From the NCBI RefSeq assembly GCF_004137795.1, contig NZ_NWTM01000002.1:310001-374000 (forward strand): a stretch of 64,000 nucleotides of DNA. Direction: 5' to 3'. The position numbers and the translations under genes are program-made. Positions 59,941 to 64,000 of the stretch are shown one piece after another. Below the pieces are notes generated by a model, which saw only the letters and a list, made by a program, of their open reading frames with translations, was not told where the DNA came from and searched no databases. The number at the start of each line of letters is the position of its first letter. The stretch's first letter is position 1. This stretch comes from Pectobacterium zantedeschiae. Its GTDB lineage: Bacteria; Pseudomonadota; Gammaproteobacteria; Enterobacterales; Enterobacteriaceae.

Positions 59941-61131
59941 ATGCGTAAGCGTCGCAGTACCGGTAAGGTTACGCTACAGGATGTCGCCGATTATGCTGGC
60001 GTAGGGGCGATGACGGTATCGCGCGTGATGCGCAAACCCGATCTGGTCTCTGAGAAACTTCGCAGCAAGGTAGAGCTGGCCGCCAGAACATTAGGCTATG
60101 AGCCTAATCAAGAGGCTAGCCTGCTCACCGAGGGAGCTAACCGCGTGACGCTACAGGACATTGCGAATCATGCCGGTGTTGGCGTGATGACGGTTTCCCG
60201 CGCATTAAGGGAGCCGGGGCTGGTTTCTGATGTCACACAGAAGAAAATCGACGATGCGATAAACACACTGGGTTATGTACCGAACCGCGCGGCCGGTGCG
60301 TTGGCATCGGCCTATCAGCCTACAATTGCGGTGCTTTATCCTTTTCAGCAAGATCGCGCCAGCGTTCGTTTTGTTCAGGCATTACAGCAGGCGGTTGGCA
60401 AACATAACATTCCGTTGATCATGGGCTGCCATGAATATCGTCAGCACACTGAAGCAGGAATGGTTGAAAAGCTCTTGCAGCAGCGACCAGCGGCACTGGT
60501 GTTATTCAGTGCGCAGCTTTCACAACGAACCCAAGACCTTATAAAGGCCAGCAACGTCATTACGGTGAACGTGTCCGGCGCTGCCGCGCTGAATGCGAAT
60601 ATCAACATTGATATCGCCCTTGCCGACGCAGCGGAGCAGTTAACCCTTTCGCTGCTGGATAAGGGGTATCGTCACGTTGCCTATATCGGTGCGCACACGG
60701 ATAACCGACTACAAAAACAGCAGTTGAACGGCTGGAATAAAGCTATGCTGGCGCATTATCACAATGCGGATTTGAAAATTACGATCCCGGAAGCTCCCAG
60801 CCTACAGTTCGGTCGCTATGCGATGACGGAGCTACTGCAAAATCAGCCGGAACTGGACGCTATTATCTGTAGCCATGAGGAAATTGCGCTGGGTGCGCTC
60901 TTTGAATGCCAACGTCGCCTGATGAAAGTCCCTTACGATCTGGCGATTGCCTGTTTGGATGGTTCTGAGCAATGCGAACACTCGTTTCCAGCACTGACCG
61001 CGATGCGGCTTGACTATGAAAAGCTGGGTGCAGAGGTCGGGCGTTTGGTGCTCGCTATGATGGACAACGACGAGCACCCACCAGTATTGGAAAAAGTGAA
61101 GTTCATCTTTGAACCCCGTGCCAGTAGCTAG
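59941..61131 (+). CDS. LacI-family regulator with two tandem HTH domains
   Basis: 396-residue regulator, about 60 residues longer than usual. Residues 10-56 (VTLQDVADYAGVGAMTVSRV to LGYEPN) and 69-115 (VTLQDIANHAGVGVMTVSRA to LGYVPN) are two complete LacI-type helix-turn-helix domains joined by a 12-residue linker. Only the second is followed by a hinge-like NRAAGALASAY and the periplasmic-binding-fold effector domain, which is closest to the GntR/IdnR group. The ATG at 59941 is preceded by GAGAGGAAG; the frame is open 64 codons further upstream. It is divergent from the PTS-aldolase operon, its probable target. Confidence 0.88.
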   Translation: MRKRRSTGKVTLQDVADYAGVGAMTVSRVMRKPDLVSEKLRSKVELAARTLGYEPNQEASLLTEGANRVTLQDIANHAGVGVMTVSRALREPGLVSDVTQKKIDDAINTLGYVPNRAAGALASAYQPTIAVLYPFQQDRASVRFVQALQQAVGKHNIPLIMGCHEYRQHTEAGMVEKLLQQRPAALVLFSAQLSQRTQDLIKASNVITVNVSGAAALNANINIDIALADAAEQLTLSLLDKGYRHVAYIGAHTDNRLQKQQLNGWNKAMLAHYHNADLKITIPEAPSLQFGRYAMTELLQNQPELDAIICSHEEIALGALFECQRRLMKVPYDLAIACLDGSEQCEHSFPALTAMRLDYEKLGAEVGRLVLAMMDNDEHPPVLEKVKFIFEPRASS

Positions 61132-61151
61132 CTGGGAATAAAACGCAGCAT

Positions 61152-61185
61152 AGAAAAGCCCGCGTATTTCTGACGCAGGCTTCTC
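61152..61185 (-). terminator. Bidirectional terminator between lacI-type and ssuA-like genes
   Basis: Stem AGAAAAGCCCGCGT / ACGCAGGCTTCT with one mismatch and a 7-nt loop. On the minus strand TTTTCT follows, so it mainly ends the substrate-binding protein transcript. Confidence 0.65.
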
Positions 61186-61196
61186 ATACCTCGTGG

Positions 61197-62258
61197 CTAG
61201 CTGCCCGCCTCGACGTGCTTATCGTCGAAGAAATAATCTTTGACGGATTCCGGCTTGTTTTTAATCGCCCCGACACGATACAGGAATTGGCCAAGCTGCA
61301 AGGTATTGTGCGGCGTCACGCTGAACGATACCTCCGGGCTTTTCAGAATATTCAGCAGCAGCTCGCGATCGATACGGGATTTTGTCACGCGAATGAAGGC
61401 ATCGGCGGCCTCTTCGGGATGAGCGCTGGCAAAATCTGCCGCTTCCGCGATAGCGTTGACGAAGGCGCGGTAGGTTCGCGGATTATCCTGGCGGAATTTT
61501 TCAGTGGCGTAGAGCACGACGGGTGAGTTTGGTCCGCCAGTAACCTGATAGGAGTTCAGGATGATATGCGCGTTGGGGTTGCCTGCCAGCGCTTGCTCCT
61601 GAAAGGGGGAGTTGGAAAAGTGCGTGGTGATTTCCGTGCCGCCGCTGATAATTGCGGCGGTAGCTTCTGGGTGCGGAATAGCGACCTGAAGTTTATCCAG
61701 ACGATTGTAAGCTTTATCACCCCACAGTTCGGCGGAGGCCTGCTGCAGAAAACGCGACTGTACGGAAACGCCCACCGCCGGGATGGCGATGCGATCTTTG
61801 TCCGTCAGATCCGCAATGGTTTTGACGTTAGGATTATTACTGATCAGGTAATAAGGGAAATTGCCGGTTGCCACCACCGCGCGGACATTCTGACGCCCTT
61901 TGGTACGATCCCACAGCGTGAACAGCGGTCCGGTGCCTGCCCCGGCGATATCCACCGAACCGGAGAGCAAGGCATCGTTCACTGCTGCGCCACCGGAAAG
62001 TTGCAGATACTCGACCTTGATATCCACTCCTTCTTCCTTACCATGTTTCTCAATCAACTTTTGATCCTGTGCGACATTTAGCAGCAGGTAAACGATCCCG
62101 AATTGCTGCGCGATACGGAGCTGTCCTTCCGCCTGTACCAGTGCAGGCAGACCAAGCCCCGACAGCAAAACGGCGCTGGCTAGCGTCAGGCCAAACCCTT
62201 TACGACGCAACATGCTCCCAAAGTGCAAGGTGTGAGTGGTATGACTTTTATTATGCAT
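61197..62258 (-). CDS. ABC transporter substrate-binding protein, nitrate/sulfonate/taurine type
   Basis: 353-residue periplasmic binding protein of the SsuA/TauA/NMT1-like family. A long signal peptide runs to about 43 (GFGLTLASAVLLSGLGLPAL...VQA). Motifs are RIAQQFGIVYLLLN, SGSVDIAGAGTGPLF and the region around TGNFPYYLISN. GGAAAG lies 7 nt upstream of the ATG at 62258; an internal ATG (residue 16) has poor spacing. No permease or ATPase gene is adjacent, so it is an orphan or works with a transporter encoded elsewhere. Ligand unknown. Confidence 0.83.
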   Translation of the reverse strand: MHNKSHTTHTLHFGSMLRRKGFGLTLASAVLLSGLGLPALVQAEGQLRIAQQFGIVYLLLNVAQDQKLIEKHGKEEGVDIKVEYLQLSGGAAVNDALLSGSVDIAGAGTGPLFTLWDRTKGRQNVRAVVATGNFPYYLISNNPNVKTIADLTDKDRIAIPAVGVSVQSRFLQQASAELWGDKAYNRLDKLQVAIPHPEATAAIISGGTEITTHFSNSPFQEQALAGNPNAHIILNSYQVTGGPNSPVVLYATEKFRQDNPRTYRAFVNAIAEAADFASAHPEEAADAFIRVTKSRIDRELLLNILKSPEVSFSVTPHNTLQLGQFLYRVGAIKNKPESVKDYFFDDKHVEAGS

Positions 62259-62577
62259 AATGGCTTTCCATCAATAGATTAGGGCTGTGTGTAGCCTGAT
62301 AAAAGATAAGGGTGAAAATATCGCCTTTTTGAGAGTAAGGATGCGTACGGCGCTTGATAAAGAGTTTTTTGACATAAGCTAGACGGGGAATGTATGGAGA
62401 GAAAAATTTATTTTCTTTAATTAACTTGGTTTCTCCTGATTGTTCTCATGTTGGAAAAAACGACGCTATCATCAGCGTACTTATCTTTTTGTTTTTTATT
62501 TATAAATAATAAAACTTGTGCATATTTATATGGGGTGGAATGCCATTTCTTTCCTTTAGATGACTTCAGGAAAATAA
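62259..62577. other. AT-rich upstream region of the binding-protein gene
   Basis: 319 bp, clearly AT-rich between 62400 and 62570, without a coding frame. It must carry the promoters of the binding-protein gene and of the small ORF that starts at 62578; no hexamer pair stands out. Confidence 0.5.
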
Positions 62578-62724
62578 ATGTCTAGGAGGGGATATACCGT
62601 TTTCCTCATTTGCTTAGCGATAATTTATCTAGGCTGCCTTATCACCGGGGAGGGAGAAATCCCCGGCGGAACGTTTGTGCAGAATAAGGTCATATCTATG
62701 GCTGGCGTTAACCCGCGACAGTAA
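62578..62724 (+). CDS. Putative small membrane protein (48 aa)
   Basis: 48-codon frame from ATG 62578 to TAA 62722. AGGA lies 6-7 nt upstream (62568-62571). The product begins MSRRGYTVFLICLAIIYLGC, a basic start followed by one hydrophobic helix, then LITGEGEIPGG and a polar tail ending GVNPRQ. This is the topology of enterobacterial small membrane proteins, but no family is recognised. A nested hairpin (62637-62689) lies inside the coding part. It converges on the SMR genes, ending 21 nt from them. Confidence 0.5.
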   Translation: MSRRGYTVFLICLAIIYLGCLITGEGEIPGGTFVQNKVISMAGVNPRQ

Positions 62725-62745
62725 GAGAAATATACATCGGTGATG

Positions 62746-63072
62746 TTACATACTTGAATAGAGGTTCATGATAATGCCCCCGCTGATAATGAGCGCCATT
62801 GAAAATACAGCGGGTAAATCGGGTTTCTGTTTATAAAGTAGCATCGAAATAAATGTTACGCCGACGATGCCAAAGCCGCACCATAACGAATAGGCAATCC
62901 CCACCGGTAAATAGCCCATCGCACGTGTTAACGAAAAATAGCAAAGACAGTAGGCGAGAATAACGATAATGGAAGGTGAAAGTCTTTTAAATCCATCGGT
63001 TTTTTTTATCATCGATGTGCCGGTAATTTCTGAGCCAATCGAAAGTGCCAACCATAAGAATCCGTTGAACAT
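62746..63072 (-). CDS. SMR transporter subunit 2
   Basis: 108-residue small multidrug resistance protein with four transmembrane helices. The coupling glutamate is E15 in SIGSEITGTSM; GIAYSLWCGFGIVGV is the conserved helix 3 motif. It is second in a two-gene unit with 17 nt between genes, so the two probably form a heterodimer as in EbrAB, YkkCD or MdtIJ. Substrates could be quaternary ammonium compounds, polyamines or guanidinium derivatives; the sequence does not decide. Confidence 0.85.
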   Translation of the reverse strand: MFNGFLWLALSIGSEITGTSMIKKTDGFKRLSPSIIVILAYCLCYFSLTRAMGYLPVGIAYSLWCGFGIVGVTFISMLLYKQKPDLPAVFSMALIISGGIIMNLYSSM

Positions 63073-63089
63073 GATGAGTCTCCTTATTT

Positions 63090-63506
63090 TCAGTGAATGA
63101 CTTTTGTTTCTAATGGCTGACTCTGGTTACTGCTATTCAGTTTTTCAGGCTGTTCATCCACACCCATTTTAGAAAAGAGGTTCATGATCGTTATGCCGGC
63201 GGCAATCACGATCATTCCAACGATTGCTGGGATATCAGGGTGCTGTCCGTAAAAAATAATACTGAGCGTTGAAACCAATAAAATACCCGTGCCGGACCAG
63301 GTTGCGTAGGCTAACCCCACCGGAAGATGTTTTACGGCTTTTGAGAGTGAATAATAACAAACGCAGTACAGCAGAATAATAACGGCCAATAGCGCTATTT
63401 TTGTCATCCCTTGGCTATTATCAAACATTTTTAACGTGGAGGTGGCAGACGTTTCTGACAAAATGACTAATAACATCCAAAGCCATGACCTCTTTCTGAG
63501 TGACAT
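63090..63506 (-). CDS. SMR transporter subunit 1 with C-terminal tail
   Basis: 138-residue small multidrug resistance protein with four helices and an extra polar C-terminal tail of about 25 residues (MGVDEQPEKLNSSNQSQPLE). The coupling glutamate is E18 in VILSETSATST; GLAYATWSGTGILLV is the helix 3 motif. A tail on one partner only is common in paired SMR proteins and may set opposite topologies. The upstream gap holds an ERIC-type element and no recognisable guanidine riboswitch. Confidence 0.85.
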   Translation of the reverse strand: MSLRKRSWLWMLLVILSETSATSTLKMFDNSQGMTKIALLAVIILLYCVCYYSLSKAVKHLPVGLAYATWSGTGILLVSTLSIIFYGQHPDIPAIVGMIVIAAGITIMNLFSKMGVDEQPEKLNSSNQSQPLETKVIH

Positions 63507-63534
63507 AGTATTGCTCCTGATATGTGGTGTTAAG

Positions 63535-63667
63535 AATACCCGTCATACTTCAAGTTACACGTATGCTACTCGGCCCACTGATGTGGACTTTGCCCCCGTT
63601 GGGATCAGCGCAAGCGCTGTTCAAAACGAATACGTTTTGTCCTGAAACTCGAATTATTTAGGGTCTG
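63535..63667. repeat. ERIC-ended repeat with hairpin module (element 4)
   Basis: 133 bp bounded by ERIC ends (CCCGTCATACTTCAAGTT and CTCGAATTATTTAGGG) but lacking the ERIC core. The centre, read on the minus strand, has the same four-hairpin order as the insert of element 2, with different stem sequences: CAAAACG/CGTTTTG, CAGCGC/GCGCTG, CCC/GGG, CCAC/GTGG. It lies between the SMR pair and the activase gene. Confidence 0.8.
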
Positions 63668-63676
63668 GTTTTTTCT

Positions 63677-64000
63677 TTAATGACGGACCAGACGAATGTC
63701 GAAATCAAACTCGCCAAAGAAAGCATCTAAACGATTTAACTCCTCCTCGTTGTAGCTTGGATCTGTCTTTATTGGATAAATCATGCCTAGTCTTTCGTAC
63801 TTTTTGCGGCCTAGCTGGTGGTAGGGCAGGATGTCGATGCGTCTGACATTACCGCGTTTTGCTAGCTTTTTTACGTACTGAATCGCGCCCGTGATGGCGT
63901 CATACGAATCGTTGTATCCGCGAACTAACGGCATACGAATAACGATATCGGCGCCCAACTCGACCAGATGCTCCAGATTACGCCGTATGTTCTCATTTCC
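63677..64000 (-). CDS. Glycyl-radical enzyme activating protein, 3' part
   Basis: The last 107 codons of a radical SAM activase of the PflA/YjjW type; the gene runs off the window end at 64000. The visible part reads NIRRNLEHLVELGADIVIRM, then PLVRGYNDSYDAI, RRIDILPYHQLGRKKYE and ends DFDIRLVRH. The N-terminal CxxxCxxC cluster site is outside the window. Its partner glycyl-radical enzyme would be expected next to it beyond the window. Confidence 0.82.
   Translation of the reverse strand, partial: GNENIRRNLEHLVELGADIVIRMPLVRGYNDSYDAITGAIQYVKKLAKRGNVRRIDILPYHQLGRKKYERLGMIYPIKTDPSYNEEELNRLDAFFGEFDFDIRLVRH

Noticed and set aside
63507-63676. Guanidine riboswitch for the SMR pair
   Set aside because: The upstream gap is filled by the ERIC-type repeat; no ykkC-type core or paired ACGR hairpin loops were found.

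Overview
The window comes from a member of the Enterobacterales, most likely Pectobacterium or a close soft-rot relative. The gene order from murF to yacL follows the E. coli mra/dcw-to-acnB chromosome segment, protein sequences are close to enterobacterial ones, and four ERIC-type repeats are present. The genus is an inference from overall resemblance; no rRNA or tRNA lies here to confirm it.

1-18.9 kb: division and cell-wall (dcw) cluster, all on the + strand and mostly overlapping or tightly spaced: murF-mraY-murD-ftsW-murG-murC-ddlB-ftsQ-ftsA-ftsZ-lpxC. These make the lipid-linked peptidoglycan precursor and the divisome core. A DciA/DUF721 gene on the - strand then sits back to back with secM-secA-mutT, followed by yacG-zapD-coaE on the - strand. 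19-28 kb: guaC, the hofC-hofB-ppdD type IV pilus genes, nadC, a Tsx nucleoside channel and ampD-ampE. 28-37 kb: aroP and the pyruvate dehydrogenase operon pdhR-aceE-aceF-lpdA with a perfect PdhR operator.

37-53 kb is accessory DNA between lpdA and acnB. It holds a LysR regulator divergent from a family VIII-type serine esterase and an MFS exporter, a secreted alpha/beta hydrolase whose ribosome site lies in a stem, a duplicated pair of lipoproteins, an MmgE/PrpD protein, and an iron-uptake block (AraC regulator, TonB-dependent siderophore receptor, IS110 remnant, second AraC regulator, siderophore-interacting protein). A YgaV-like ArsR regulator and a secreted DUF3060 protein close it.

53.6-64 kb: acnB and yacL, then a PTS locus (IIA-IIB-IIC plus fructose-6-phosphate aldolase) divergent from a LacI-type regulator that carries two DNA-binding domains in tandem. 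An orphan ABC substrate-binding protein, a small membrane ORF, a paired SMR transporter and the 3' part of a glycyl-radical activating enzyme gene complete the window.

The least expected features are the double-HTH LacI regulator, a four-hairpin module inside ERIC ends whose stems covary between two copies, an FtsQ reading frame cut 18 codons short while the ancestral ATGA overlap with ftsA survives, an AraC protein whose C-terminus is read from the antisense strand of a decayed IS110 transposase, and lipoprotein genes that each begin about 20 nt after a terminator-like hairpin.
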